A DNA stretch of 64,000 nucleotides from JAXLYX01 sp046351215 (GCA_046351215.1 JAXLYX010000015.1:1-64000), one strand, 5' to 3'; counted from the stretch's first letter, positions 46,672 to 55,919 are shown. Translations and numbers: made by a program. Notes: generated by a model not told the origin, from the sequence alone.

Positions 46672-46731
46672 AGCAGGGCCCCCGCCGTCGGGGCTCGACG
46701 CGGCGCGTGGGATGGGTACCCTGTCTCCACC

Positions 46732-47781
46732 GTGGATTTCTCGTTCCTGCTCCGCACCCTCCTCACGATCGCCGCCATCGGAGTGCTGATGATCGTCCAC
46801 GAGGGTGGGCATTATCTCGCCGCCCGCGCCTTCGGCATGCGCGTGACGAAGTTCAGCATCGGCTTCGGCCCGACGCTCTACAAGAAGACGCCGGCCGGCA
46901 GCGAGACCGAGTTCCGCATCGGCCTGCTCCCGTTCTTCGCCTACGTCTACATCGCGGGCATGAACCCGTACGAGGAGGTCGCGGACGACGATCCCGCCCT
47001 CTTCCCGAACAAGGGCGTCTTCGCGCGGATCGCGGCGATCGCGGCGGGTCCGATCGCGAACTACCTCTTCGCCTCGCTCGTCGTCTTCGGCGTGGCGATG
47101 GTCGGCTGGCCCGAGGAGGCGACGCCCACGGAGATGGTCGTCGGCGAGATCCAGCCGGGCTCCGCCGCGGCGACGGCGGGGGTCCACGTCGGCGACGTGA
47201 TCATCGAGGCCGGCGGACGTCCGGTGCGCGGCATCCTCGACGTGCAGCGCGTGACCCAGCCGCGCGCCGGACAGGCGACCGACTACGTCGTGAGGCGCGC
47301 GGGACGCGCCGTGCGCCTCGTGATCACGCCGAAGAACGACGGCGGCGTCGGCCGGATCGGCGTCAGCCAGCTGGCGACGTACGACTACGTGCCGCAACCG
47401 GCGGGCCGAGCTGCGTACATCGCGGTCCGCTGGCCCTGGGAGCGGGTGATGCTGCAGCTCCACGGCATCGGCGAGATGATCCGGGGTGCGACCATCCGGA
47501 ACCTCGGCGGCCCGGTGCGCATGGTGCAGGAAGGCGCGAAGCACGTGGAGCGCGGCTCGACGTTCTTCCTGCTCTTCGTCGCCTTCGTCTCGACCGGCCT
47601 CGCGCTCTTCAACGCCCTGCCCTTCCCGATGCTCGACGGAGGGCGGCTCCTCTTCCTCGCGTTCGAGCTCGTGACGCGTCGCAAGGCCGACCCGAAGGTC
47701 GAGGCCGCGGTCCACACCGTCGGCTTCCTCTTCCTGCTCGGGCTCATGGTGATCGTCACGTTCCAGGACTTCCAGCACTGA
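46732..47781 (+). CDS. Site-2 protease (M50), single PDZ
   Basis: A 349-residue membrane zinc metalloprotease. HEGGH in the first helix (residues 23-27) and the LDG motif in NALPFPMLDGGR form the S2P active site. One PDZ domain lies between (GEIQPGSAAATAGVHVGDVIIEAGG). The start is GTG 46732. This type cleaves membrane-spanning anti-sigma or signal-peptide remnants. A second, larger S2P is encoded at 60601-62259, so substrates may be divided. Confidence 0.92.
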   Translation: MDFSFLLRTLLTIAAIGVLMIVHEGGHYLAARAFGMRVTKFSIGFGPTLYKKTPAGSETEFRIGLLPFFAYVYIAGMNPYEEVADDDPALFPNKGVFARIAAIAAGPIANYLFASLVVFGVAMVGWPEEATPTEMVVGEIQPGSAAATAGVHVGDVIIEAGGRPVRGILDVQRVTQPRAGQATDYVVRRAGRAVRLVITPKNDGGVGRIGVSQLATYDYVPQPAGRAAYIAVRWPWERVMLQLHGIGEMIRGATIRNLGGPVRMVQEGAKHVERGSTFFLLFVAFVSTGLALFNALPFPMLDGGRLLFLAFELVTRRKADPKVEAAVHTVGFLFLLGLMVIVTFQDFQH

Positions 47782-47816
47782 GCCGCTCGCGCGGGCGTCG
47801 GCACGAGGGCCGTATC

Positions 47817-48935
47817 ATGACCCAGGACGTGATCGTCATCGGCGGCGGCGTGATGGGCTGCTCCGTCGCGCTCCGTCTCGCGCAGACCGGTCTCCGCGTG
47901 ACGGTGCTCGAGCAGAGCATCCCCGGCGCCGAGGCCTCGAGCGTGGCCGCCGGCATCCTCGGTCCGGCGGTCGAATCGCATTCGCCCGGGCTCGGCCTCT
48001 CGCTCGGCCAGCGGAGCCGGGAGCGGCACCGGGAGCTCGCCGACGAGCTGCGCGAAGAGCACGGCATCGACGTCGGCTTCCGTCGCTGCGGCGTGATGAA
48101 GGTCGCCTTCGGCATCGACGATCGGACGGCGATCGACGCACAGGCGACGATGCTCGCGCAGGAGGGCGTCCGGGTGGAGCGGCTCGCGGGAGACGAGGCG
48201 CGCAGGCGCGAGCCGAATCTCTCGCCCGACGTCGTCTCGGCCTTCGATCTCCCCGACGAGGCGCAGCTCGATCCGCGCACGCTCCTCCGCGCGCTCGCGA
48301 TCGCCGCCGAGCGCGCGGGCGCGACGTTCCGGACCGGCTCGACCGTGCGCGGCATCCTCGTGCGTCACGACCGCGTCGAGGGCGTGTCGCTCGAGGGCGA
48401 GGTGCTCCCGGCAGCGAAGGTCGTCGTCTGTGCCGGCAGCTGGACCAGCCTGGTTCCCGGCCTCGCGCTCCCGCGCGACGCGATCTTCCCCGTGCGCGGC
48501 CAGATCGTCGCCTCGAGCTCGAGGCCACCCGTCTTCCGGCGCATCGTCTTCGGAGCCGGGGGGTACGTCGTGACGCGCCCCGACGGGCGGGTGCTCACGG
48601 GCTCGACCGAAGAGCGCGTGGGCTATCGGCGCGACGTGACGATGGGTGGGCTCGCCAAGATCCTGCGCACCGCGACCACGCTGGCACCGAGCCTCGCCGA
48701 CGCGCCGGTCGAGGGCCATTGGTCGAGCTTCCGGCCCGGCACGCGGGATCGCCTGCCGATGATCGGCGAGGCGGGTCCGGAGGGTCTCGTCGTCGCGAGC
48801 GGCCACTACCGCAACGGCATCCTCCTCTCGGCGATCACGGCCGACCTCGTGCGCGACCTCGTCGCCGACGGGAAGCGCGCCCCCGAGCTCGAGGCCCTCT
48901 CTCCGCTCCGCTTCGGACGGGAGGCGGCGACGTGA
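47817..48935 (+). CDS. thiO: FAD-dependent glycine oxidase-like enzyme (ThiO family)
   Basis: A 372-residue DAO-superfamily flavoenzyme. It has the GxGxxG motif VIGGGVMGCSVALRLA, a mid-chain LDPRTLLRAL, FPVRGQIV near the substrate site, and the C-terminal GHYRNGILLSAIT. These are features of glycine oxidases that make iminoglycine for the thiamin thiazole. No other thiamin genes are adjacent, so the substrate could be another amino acid. Its stop overlaps the GTG of the hydrolase. Confidence 0.82.
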   Translation: MTQDVIVIGGGVMGCSVALRLAQTGLRVTVLEQSIPGAEASSVAAGILGPAVESHSPGLGLSLGQRSRERHRELADELREEHGIDVGFRRCGVMKVAFGIDDRTAIDAQATMLAQEGVRVERLAGDEARRREPNLSPDVVSAFDLPDEAQLDPRTLLRALAIAAERAGATFRTGSTVRGILVRHDRVEGVSLEGEVLPAAKVVVCAGSWTSLVPGLALPRDAIFPVRGQIVASSSRPPVFRRIVFGAGGYVVTRPDGRVLTGSTEERVGYRRDVTMGGLAKILRTATTLAPSLADAPVEGHWSSFRPGTRDRLPMIGEAGPEGLVVASGHYRNGILLSAITADLVRDLVADGKRAPELEALSPLRFGREAAT

Positions 48936-49789
48936 CGCCGAGGGAGCGCTTCGTCGAGCTCAATCGGTTGCAGCACCACGTGATCGAGTGGGGCGAGGGC
49001 GACGAGGTCGTGGTCCTCTGCCACGGCTTCCTCGACTTCGGCTTCAGCTTCGTGCGCGTCGCCGAGCGGCTCGCGGCCGCCGGCTTCCGGGTCGTGGCCT
49101 TCGACTTCCGCGGCCACGGCGAGACCGAGTGGATCGGGCGCGGCGGCTACTACCACTTCCCCGACTACACGCTCGACCTCGAGGCGCTCGTCCGCTCGCT
49201 CGACGTCGATCGCGTGCACCTCGTCGGTCACTCGATGGGCGGCACCGTCGCGTCGATGTACGCAGGCATCCGCCCGGAGCGGATCCGCTCGCTCGTCCTC
49301 TGCGAGGGGATGGGTCCGATGCCCACGGATCCGGCCTCGATCCCGGCGCGCTTCGCCACGTGGATGGACGGAGTCGATCGGGTGCGCCGGCGCGAGCGGA
49401 GGCCGATGGCGACGCTCGCCGAGGCGGCGGAGCGCCTCCGCACCTCGCATCCGGAGCTCGACGACGAGCTCGCGCTCTTCCTCGCCGAGAAGGGCACGCG
49501 CGCGGTCGAAGGAGGCTACGTCTTCCGCTTCGATCCGCTGCACCAGACCACGGCCCCCGTGCCGTTCCGCCTCGAGGTCTACACCACGTTCCTCGGACGC
49601 ATCGCGGCCGAGACGCTCCTGCTCGTGGGGAGCCGCGGTTATCGCCTGCCGGACGAGGACGCGCGGCTCGCGCACGTGCCGCGCGCCGAGAAGCGCGTGA
49701 TCGAGGACGTCGGGCACATGGTGCACTGGTTCCGCGCGGCCGAGATGGCGGAGGCGATCGCGGGCTGGGCGGCACGCGCCGATCGGTGA
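48932..49789 (+). CDS. Alpha/beta hydrolase
   Basis: A 285-residue single-domain hydrolase. The oxyanion segment LCHGFLDFG, nucleophile elbow VGHSMGGTV (Ser), and a final His in DVGHMVHWFRAAEMA are visible; the acid is probably in the VGSRGYRLPDED region. There is no signal peptide. It starts at GTG 48932, overlapping the thiO-like gene by 4 bp. The substrate is unknown, with esterase or haloalkane-type chemistry possible. Confidence 0.88.
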   Translation: MTPRERFVELNRLQHHVIEWGEGDEVVVLCHGFLDFGFSFVRVAERLAAAGFRVVAFDFRGHGETEWIGRGGYYHFPDYTLDLEALVRSLDVDRVHLVGHSMGGTVASMYAGIRPERIRSLVLCEGMGPMPTDPASIPARFATWMDGVDRVRRRERRPMATLAEAAERLRTSHPELDDELALFLAEKGTRAVEGGYVFRFDPLHQTTAPVPFRLEVYTTFLGRIAAETLLLVGSRGYRLPDEDARLAHVPRAEKRVIEDVGHMVHWFRAAEMAEAIAGWAARADR

Positions 49790-49866
49790 GGGCGCGCACG
49801 AACCCGCCTTTGCAGCACCAGGTTCCTCGTGGGAGCATCGCCGCCGGAGGTCGTCCGGACACCCTC

Positions 49867-51162
49867 ATGCTCCGTACCTCGAATTCCTTCGCTTCGTCCT
49901 CGATCCTCGTCGCTTCGCTCCTGCTCGCGGGTCCCGCGGTCGCGCAGGACGGCGCCTCGCCCTCCACGGGAGCCCCGCCATCCTCCGGCGCGCATCCCAC
50001 GTCGGGCGCCCATCGCTCGTCCGGAACGCATTCCGGGACGGGAACGCATCACGGCACGAGCACGCACCACGGGACGGGCACGCATCACGGGTCGAGCGGC
50101 TCGACCACGACAGCGCCCGCCGAAGGGACCGCGACGCCTCCCGCGGAGGCCGCGCCGAGCGCCGGGAGCGCGCCCGAGACCGTCACGTCGTCGGCCGCCG
50201 CCGCGGCCGCCACGACGACGCCGGCCGCCGCGGCGAGCCCGACGCAGGCAGCGCCCGCGCAGGCCGCCCAGGCCGCAACGCCGCCCTCCGATCTCGGCGC
50301 GTCCGAGCTCGCCCGCAGCGGCCTGCTGATGGACGAGCAGGTCCTCTACGAAGAACGCTACGGCTTCCCCGCGCAGCGCCGGCGTCGCGATCCCCACGAG
50401 GAGCCGGGTCGCAGCTATTGGTTCTTCGGCGTCTCGTTCCAGGAGTCGTTCGCGCCGCAGGGCATGCTCGAGCTCTTCGTCGACCGCGCGCCCACGGGCG
50501 TGCGCATCCCGCGGGTGCAGCTCGAGCTCACGCGCCGCAAGGACAACGTCGACATCATCACCTCGCTCTACTGGGCGGACTACGGCCTCTACGGTCCCTT
50601 CCTCGCCAAGGGAGCGGCTCCCGACAAGGTCGAGATGGTCGACAGCAACCTCCAGGCGTTCGGCGCCGCCGTGACCGCGCTCTGGAGCACGCCCTTCAAC
50701 GACGTCTTCGCGCTCGAGTACGGCTTCTCGGCCGGCCTCGGCGGGATGGTCGGTCACGTCGTCCGCACGGAGGCCTATCCGTCCCAGGGCGGCCCCCATA
50801 CCGTCGACGGCTACGCGGCCTGCGTGGCCCCGACCGGACCGGGGCAGCCGGGCAGCGCGCAGCCGAGCGACCCCTTCGATCCGACGGTCGGAGGCGGGAC
50901 GATCGACACCTACTGCGGCGTCCCCAACGACACGAATCCGGTCGGCGGCTACACCGACGGAGACACGAATTCGGGACAGCAGTACGGCGTCACGGCTCGC
51001 AACATCTTCCACGGCGGCAGCGTCCCGGCGTTCTCGGCGCGCCTCGCGCCCCAGCTCTCGCTGCGCATCAAGCCGATCCACCAGCTGGTCTTCCGCATCG
51101 ACACTGGCTTCGACTTCTTCAGCGGCGTCTTCGTGGGGGCCGGCGCTTCCTACGGCTTCTGA
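49867..51162 (+). CDS. Predicted outer-membrane beta-barrel-like protein with Thr-His-Gly repeat linker
   Basis: A 431-residue secreted protein with a signal peptide cleaved after AVA near residue 26. Residues 30-75 are Ser/Thr/Gly/His-rich repeats such as GTGTHHGTSTHHG, then an Ala/Pro/Thr-rich stretch to about 140. The C-terminal ~250 residues have aromatic beta-strands and end GAGASYGF, with a terminal Phe typical of outer-membrane proteins. I recognise no family. The His-rich linker could bind metal. Confidence 0.6.
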   Translation: MLRTSNSFASSSILVASLLLAGPAVAQDGASPSTGAPPSSGAHPTSGAHRSSGTHSGTGTHHGTSTHHGTGTHHGSSGSTTTAPAEGTATPPAEAAPSAGSAPETVTSSAAAAAATTTPAAAASPTQAAPAQAAQAATPPSDLGASELARSGLLMDEQVLYEERYGFPAQRRRRDPHEEPGRSYWFFGVSFQESFAPQGMLELFVDRAPTGVRIPRVQLELTRRKDNVDIITSLYWADYGLYGPFLAKGAAPDKVEMVDSNLQAFGAAVTALWSTPFNDVFALEYGFSAGLGGMVGHVVRTEAYPSQGGPHTVDGYAACVAPTGPGQPGSAQPSDPFDPTVGGGTIDTYCGVPNDTNPVGGYTDGDTNSGQQYGVTARNIFHGGSVPAFSARLAPQLSLRIKPIHQLVFRIDTGFDFFSGVFVGAGASYGF

Positions 51163-51251
51163 GCCGGGGCGGAACGCGGACGCGCGGCGCGGGGCGAGCG
51201 GCCGGGTCCGCTCCTTGACCCCCCGAATCCTGCGTGAAAAGCTCGCGCGCC

Positions 51252-52268
51252 ATGAAGCGCGTGTCCCTCGTCGCCATCGTCCTCGGGCTCCTCTCGAGCT
51301 CCCTCGTCCTGCCGACCACGACGCCGGCGCAGGGCGCGGACGCGGCCGAGACCGCGCGCCGCGCCCAGGTGTACGCGCGCATCGGCCAGCGCACGGTGAC
51401 GGTGGGCGACCTCGAGGACTTCGTGGCGGCGCAGTCGCCGTACCAGCGGCAGCGCTACGTCGAGGATCCCTCGAAGCTCCGCGACGTCGCGGCGCGCTTC
51501 GTCGAGGCCGAGCTCCTCGCCACCGAGGCGAGGCGCCTCGGCCTCGATCGCGAGCGCACGATCGCCGACCACGTGAAGCAGGACATCGTGCAGCTCCTCG
51601 TCCGCAAGGAGTTCGACGAGCGCATCACGCCGGAGGGGATCTCCGACGCCGAGATCGCGGCCTACTACCAGGCGCATCCCGACGAGTTCACGCGTCCCGA
51701 GATGGTGCGCGCGAGCCACATCCAGGTCCGCACCGAGGAGGAGGCGCGGGCGCTGCTCGAGCAGGCGCGCACCGCCGACGCGGCCGCGTTCCGTCAGCTC
51801 GCGCGCGACCGGTCGGTCGACTCGGAGACGAAGCTCTCGGGCGGCGATCTCCGCTACTTCATGCGCGACGGTCGTCCCTACGGGAGCCCCGATCGACCGG
51901 TGGAAGCCGTGCTCGTCGAGGCCGCCTTCGCGCTGCACGACGTGGGCGACGTGGCTCCACAGCCGATCCGCGTCGGCGAGAACTGGAGCATCCTGAAGCT
52001 CACGGGCCGGCGCCCCGCCGAGACGACCCCGCTCGCCGCCGCCTCCGAGTCGATCCGTCGGCGTCTCTGGCGAGAGAAGCGCCAGGAAGCCGTCGAGGCG
52101 TTCGTGGGCTCGCTCCAGCAGCGCTTCCCCGTCGTCACCCATCCCGAGCTGACGCGTCTCATCGTGCTCGAGCCCTCGTCGGGCCTGCCCGCGCCCCATC
52201 GCCACGGACCGCCGGACGAGCCGCAGGCCGGTCTCCGCCCCTCGCCGACCGCGATGGACTCGCACTGA
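51252..52268 (+). CDS. Periplasmic PpiC/SurA-like peptidyl-prolyl isomerase
   Basis: A 338-residue exported protein. A signal peptide (RVSLVAIVLGLLSSSLVLP) precedes a SurA_N-like helical domain (FVEAELLATEARRLGLDRER), and one parvulin domain follows (MVRASHIQVRTEEEARALL, then LSGGDLRYFMRDG and PQPIRVGENWSILKLTG). It probably chaperones outer-membrane proteins, like the one encoded just upstream. The ATG at 51252 is chosen over the GTG at 51234 because it begins the signal peptide. Confidence 0.85.
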   Translation: MKRVSLVAIVLGLLSSSLVLPTTTPAQGADAAETARRAQVYARIGQRTVTVGDLEDFVAAQSPYQRQRYVEDPSKLRDVAARFVEAELLATEARRLGLDRERTIADHVKQDIVQLLVRKEFDERITPEGISDAEIAAYYQAHPDEFTRPEMVRASHIQVRTEEEARALLEQARTADAAAFRQLARDRSVDSETKLSGGDLRYFMRDGRPYGSPDRPVEAVLVEAAFALHDVGDVAPQPIRVGENWSILKLTGRRPAETTPLAAASESIRRRLWREKRQEAVEAFVGSLQQRFPVVTHPELTRLIVLEPSSGLPAPHRHGPPDEPQAGLRPSPTAMDSH

Positions 52269-52287
52269 AGGGCCGCTATCGAGGGCC

Positions 52288-52962
52288 TCAGGCGACGTAG
52301 CCCATCACCAGGGCTCTCGCGAGCAGGTACCAGCCGTCGACGGCGACGAAGAGCAGGAGCTTGAACGGCATCGAGATCGTCGTCGGCGAGAGCATGTGCA
52401 TGCCGAGCGCGAGCAGGACGTTCGCGACCACGACGTCGATCACCAGGAAGGGCACGAAGACCAGGAAGCCGATCTGGAAGGCCTCCGAGAGCTCGGTGAC
52501 GAGGAAGCTCGGGAGCACGACCAGGAGATCGGTCGGCTGGACCGAGGCGCGGCTCTCGGCGGGTCGGGAACGGCGCGCGAGGTCGAGGAAGAGCGCGGTC
52601 TCGCGCCGACCGGAATGCCGCTCCAGGAACTGGCGCAGGGGCCCGAGACCCTGCTCGGCCCCCTCGAGGAGGGCCTCGGCCCGGGCGGCGTCGAGGGGGG
52701 CCTCCGCATCGAAGCCCGCGAAGTGGGGCATGGCCGCGGTCCACATCCGCTCGCCCACCGGCGCCATGACGTAGAGGCTGAGGAGGGCCGAGAGCGCCGC
52801 GACGATCATCCCCGAGGGGACCTGCCCCGCGCCGAGCGCGTTCCGGAGGATCGAGAGCACGACCGAGATCTTCGCGAAGCTCGTGCACACCATGAAGACG
52901 AGCGGCAGGAGCGAGAGCGCGACGAGGGCTCCGTAGCCGACGAGGGGACTGCCTCCGGACAT
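52288..52962 (-). CDS. fliP: FliP/SctR-family export apparatus protein
   Basis: A 224-residue inner-membrane protein with four hydrophobic helices. It carries the FliP signature: FMVCTSFAKISVVLSILRNALG near the N-terminus and PSFLVTELSEAFQIGFLVFVPFLVIDVVVANVLL (split here as the conserved second and third helices). Such proteins form the export gate of flagellar and type III secretion systems. Association with an upstream FliO-like gene argues for the flagellar lineage. FliQ, FliR and FlhA are not present in the window. The ATG at 52962 is used; the frame stays open upstream. Confidence 0.9.
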   Translation of the reverse strand: MSGGSPLVGYGALVALSLLPLVFMVCTSFAKISVVLSILRNALGAGQVPSGMIVAALSALLSLYVMAPVGERMWTAAMPHFAGFDAEAPLDAARAEALLEGAEQGLGPLRQFLERHSGRRETALFLDLARRSRPAESRASVQPTDLLVVLPSFLVTELSEAFQIGFLVFVPFLVIDVVVANVLLALGMHMLSPTTISMPFKLLLFVAVDGWYLLARALVMGYVA

Positions 52963-53074
52963 GGCGACCGCAGCCTGAGCGCAGGACGTAGGAGACGCAA
53001 GCACATCCTCGCACCCGCCGCCCGGGGACGGAATCGGTCGCCGCGGCGCGCGATCGACTGGATCGGCGTTCCGT

Positions 53075-53096
53075 GTCGGCCTGTCGACAGGCCGAC
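53075..53096. repeat. Perfect 22-bp palindrome between fliO and fliP
   Basis: A perfectly self-complementary sequence built from GTCGGCCTGTC and its complement lies in the 157-bp gap between the FliO-like stop and the FliP start. It could be an operator or a processing hairpin. No T-tract follows on the minus strand. Confidence 0.6.
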
Positions 53097-53119
53097 GTGC
53101 GGCGATCGTCGAGAAACCG

Positions 53120-53476
53120 TCAGTCGGCGCGGGAAGGCTGGATCTTCGCGAGAAGCTTGCGGAATTCGGAGGGTGCCGGGGGCTCTTCGGCCGGCCAGGC
53201 CCCCTCGTCGAGCTCCGTGAGCAGGGTCGGAGCCCCACCCTCGCCCACCCCGAGGAGCAGGAGGCGCCCGGGCACCCGGACCACGACGATCGAGCGGCGG
53301 GCATCGAGGGCCACCCGATCGAGGACCGCGATCGCCCGCCCGCGCCCCGCGGCTCCGAGCCCGCGACCCGCCGCCCAGCGCAGCACGACGACCGCCAGGA
53401 GGCAGACGCCGACGAGCGCCAAGAAGGTCTCGAAGAGGAGGAGGCCCACTCCCCCACTGCCTGCGGATCCACCCAC
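53120..53476 (-). CDS. fliO: FliO-like flagellar/type III export protein
   Basis: A 118-residue protein with one TM helix (VGLLLFETFLALVGVCLLAVVVL) and a small cytoplasmic domain: IAVLDRVALDARRSIVVVRVPGRLLLLGVGEGG, the pattern of FliO/MopB, where an RRSLxVVxVgxrxLLLG strand set is diagnostic. It starts with GTG 53476. FliO assists assembly of the FliP ring, and the fliP gene follows on the same strand, which supports both calls. Confidence 0.75.
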   Translation of the reverse strand: MGGSAGSGGVGLLLFETFLALVGVCLLAVVVLRWAAGRGLGAAGRGRAIAVLDRVALDARRSIVVVRVPGRLLLLGVGEGGAPTLLTELDEGAWPAEEPPAPSEFRKLLAKIQPSRAD

Positions 53477-53498
53477 GCTCTCCCCCCCTCGAAGCAGA

Positions 53499-53527
53499 AC
53501 GCCCCGGGGGGAGTACCCTCGGGGCGT
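53499..53527 (-). terminator. Terminator-like hairpin after Fe-S reductase gene
   Basis: Arms ACGCCCC and GGGGCGT (53499-53505 and 53521-53527), with further G-C pairs inside, lie between the stop of the Fe-S reductase gene and the GTG of the FliO gene. A weak T-rich run (TTCTGCTTC) follows on the minus strand. Confidence 0.45.
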
Positions 53528-53553
53528 CCGCGTTCAGCGACCGTCGACCGGTC

Positions 53554-55734
53554 TCACTCCGCCGCGGTCGGCTCGTCCAGGTCGATGGCCTGGGCGAGGA
53601 GCTCGGCCACGTCGAGCTGCTGGATCTGCTCTTCCTTCTCCTGCGACTTGATGCCGTCGGTGAGCATCGTCATGCAGAAGGGGCAGGCCGAGGCGACGGT
53701 GCTGGCGCCGGTGTCGAGCAGCTGGAGCGTGCGCTTGATGTTCACGCGGTTGTCGTTCTGCTCTTCCATGAAGTACTGGGTGCCGCCCGCGCCGCAGCAG
53801 AGGCCCTTGTTCTTGTTCCAGTACGGGACCTCGACGAGCTCGACGCCGTTGATCTGCGAGAGGATGTTGCGCGGCGAGTCGTAGACGTCGTTGTAGCGGC
53901 CGAGGTAGCAGCTGTCGTGGTAGACGACCTTGGCCTTCACGGACTTGGTCGGCTTCAGCTTCCCGCGGGCGACGAGGCCGTTGAGGAAGTCGGTGTGGTG
54001 CACGACGTCGTACTTGCCGCCGAAGTCGGGGTACTCGTTGAGCAGCGTGTTGAAGCAGTGCGGGCAGGCCGTGATGATCGTCTTCTTGTCGCAGCCGTAG
54101 CCGTTCAGCGTCTCGACGTTCTGCGCGGCCATCATCTGGAAGAGGTACTCGTTGCCCGCGCGACGCGCCGGATCACCGGTGCAGGTCTCCTCGGTGCCGA
54201 GGATGGCGAAGTCGACGCCCGCCTTCTTGAGGAGCTTCGCGACCGAGCGAGCGACCTTCTTCGAGCGATCGTCGTACGACGCGGAGCAGCCGACCCAGTA
54301 GAGCACCTCGGCCTCGGGCTTGTCCGACATCAGCGGGATGTCGAGGCCGTCGGACCACTTCGCGCGCTCGCTCGAGTGGATGTTCCAGGGGTTGCCGTTG
54401 GTCTCGATGCCGTTGAAGGCGCCCTGCAGCTCGTGCGGGAACTCGGCCTTCATCATCATCTGGTCACGACGCATGCCGACGATCTTGTCGACGTAGCTGA
54501 TCATGACCGGGCACTGCTCCTCGCACGCGCGGCAGGTGGTGCAGCCCCAGACGACCTCGGGATCGAGGATGTTCGGGATGAGCTCGACCGGGGTGTCGCT
54601 CTCGAAGTAACCGCCCTCCGGGGCGAGCGGGTTCGTGTGGAGCACGCGCTTCGGCGCCTCCTCGGACGAGGCCGCTTCCTTCTTCTCGCCCTCGGCGGCC
54701 GCGCCGCCGAACATCGCCTTCTCCGTCTGGTAGACGTGGTTGCGGAGCGCGAGCGTGAGGTGCTTCGGCGAGAGCTTCTTGTCCGTGATGTAGGCCGGGC
54801 AGTTGTCGCTGCAGCGGCCGCACTCGGTGCAGGTGTAGAGGTCGAGGATCTGCTTCTGGTTGAGATCCTGGAGCTTCGCGATGCCGAGCGCTTCCTCGCG
54901 CTCCATCCGGCCCTCGATGTCCGTCACGTTGGGCAGGCGGCCCTTCGGACGCAGCGGCGTCGCGAAGACGTTCGGGAGCGAGGTGAGGATGTGGAAGTGC
55001 TTCGTGTACGGGAGGATGTTGAGGAAGATCAGGACGAAGGCCGAGTGCCACCAGAAGCCCACGTGCCACGCGATGGTCAGACCGCCGGGGCTCGCGCTCT
55101 CGAGGAGCTTCGCGAAGACGAAGCCGATCGGCTCGTACCACGCGAAGTGGATCGCCTCGCCGGTCGCCTGCGCCGTGCGCACGATGCTCGAGCCGCCGTA
55201 GAGGAACTCGGCGAGCATCATCGTCGTGATGATGCCGAGGATGACGGCGGGCTCCGTGCCCTGCGTCATGCGGGGCTTGCCCTTCACGGCCTTCGGATCG
55301 CCCGAGTCCTCGCCGCCCTTCACGAGGCGGATGTAGAAGAAGACGAGACAGCCCACGAGGACGAGGGCCGCGAAGATCTCCTTCAGGAAGTTGTAGAGCT
55401 GACCGACGATGTGGTCGGTGCTGAGCAGGCCCCAGAAGGTGAAGCCTTCGTCGAAGCCGCGGCCCCACAGCATGATGCTGTTGAGCAGGAGGACGTTGAA
55501 GCCCGCGAAGATGAAGATGTGCGCGATGCCAGCCGCCGAGTAGTACGGCATCTTCTTCTGGCCGAGCGCGTACGTGAGCACGAGGTCGATGCGCTTGCCG
55601 ACCTCTCCCTCGCGCTTGAGGTCGAACTCCGGGTCGGGAACGCCGATGCCGAGCTGGCGCCAACGACGCGACGCCGTCCAGGCGAAGAACGCCAGGGTGC
55701 TCAGGAGCAGGAGGGTCATTCCGATCGGACTCAT
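53554..55734 (-). CDS. Membrane-bound Fe-S oxidoreductase with CCG domains (HdrD/FadF-like)
   Basis: A 726-residue electron-transfer protein. The N-terminal ~270 residues hold about six helices with His ligands suited to heme b (a nitrate-reductase-gamma-like part). Two 4Fe-4S motifs follow (CTECGRCSDNCP and CTTCRACEEQCP). The C-terminal part has two cysteine-rich domains, the second with the intact CCGAGG; the first is modified around TCTGDPARRAGNE. This layout is known for proteins linked to electron-transfer flavoprotein and beta-oxidation (FadF-type). No ETF genes are adjacent. It has its own promoter. Confidence 0.9.
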   Translation of the reverse strand: MSPIGMTLLLLSTLAFFAWTASRRWRQLGIGVPDPEFDLKREGEVGKRIDLVLTYALGQKKMPYYSAAGIAHIFIFAGFNVLLLNSIMLWGRGFDEGFTFWGLLSTDHIVGQLYNFLKEIFAALVLVGCLVFFYIRLVKGGEDSGDPKAVKGKPRMTQGTEPAVILGIITTMMLAEFLYGGSSIVRTAQATGEAIHFAWYEPIGFVFAKLLESASPGGLTIAWHVGFWWHSAFVLIFLNILPYTKHFHILTSLPNVFATPLRPKGRLPNVTDIEGRMEREEALGIAKLQDLNQKQILDLYTCTECGRCSDNCPAYITDKKLSPKHLTLALRNHVYQTEKAMFGGAAAEGEKKEAASSEEAPKRVLHTNPLAPEGGYFESDTPVELIPNILDPEVVWGCTTCRACEEQCPVMISYVDKIVGMRRDQMMMKAEFPHELQGAFNGIETNGNPWNIHSSERAKWSDGLDIPLMSDKPEAEVLYWVGCSASYDDRSKKVARSVAKLLKKAGVDFAILGTEETCTGDPARRAGNEYLFQMMAAQNVETLNGYGCDKKTIITACPHCFNTLLNEYPDFGGKYDVVHHTDFLNGLVARGKLKPTKSVKAKVVYHDSCYLGRYNDVYDSPRNILSQINGVELVEVPYWNKNKGLCCGAGGTQYFMEEQNDNRVNIKRTLQLLDTGASTVASACPFCMTMLTDGIKSQEKEEQIQQLDVAELLAQAIDLDEPTAAE

Positions 55735-55785
55735 GGGGTCTCCTCTCGAGGGCTCCCGACCCGCGGGGGGGTTCGGGGCGGCGGT

Positions 55786-55814
55786 GTTCTAGGTGGGGCG
55801 TGGGGCGAAGTCAA
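55786..55814 (-). promoter_or_regulatory. Promoter of Fe-S reductase gene
   Basis: On the minus strand TTGACT (55809-55814) and TAGAAC (55786-55791) are separated by 17 bases, about 52 bp before the start codon. Confidence 0.65.
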
Positions 55815-55919
55815 CCGCGCGGCAAGCCCCTCCTCGCGCCATTTAACGTGCGACGCCGGCGTCTTGGGACACCGGCGCGCCTGGCTCGGGTCGGGGGCGG
55901 GCCCCCGCCCCGCGGGACC

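Noticed and set aside
45052..46720. Plus-strand open frame extending the site-2 protease far upstream
   Set aside because: The extension is antisense to the transglutaminase-like gene; the GTG at 46732 starts the first S2P helix.
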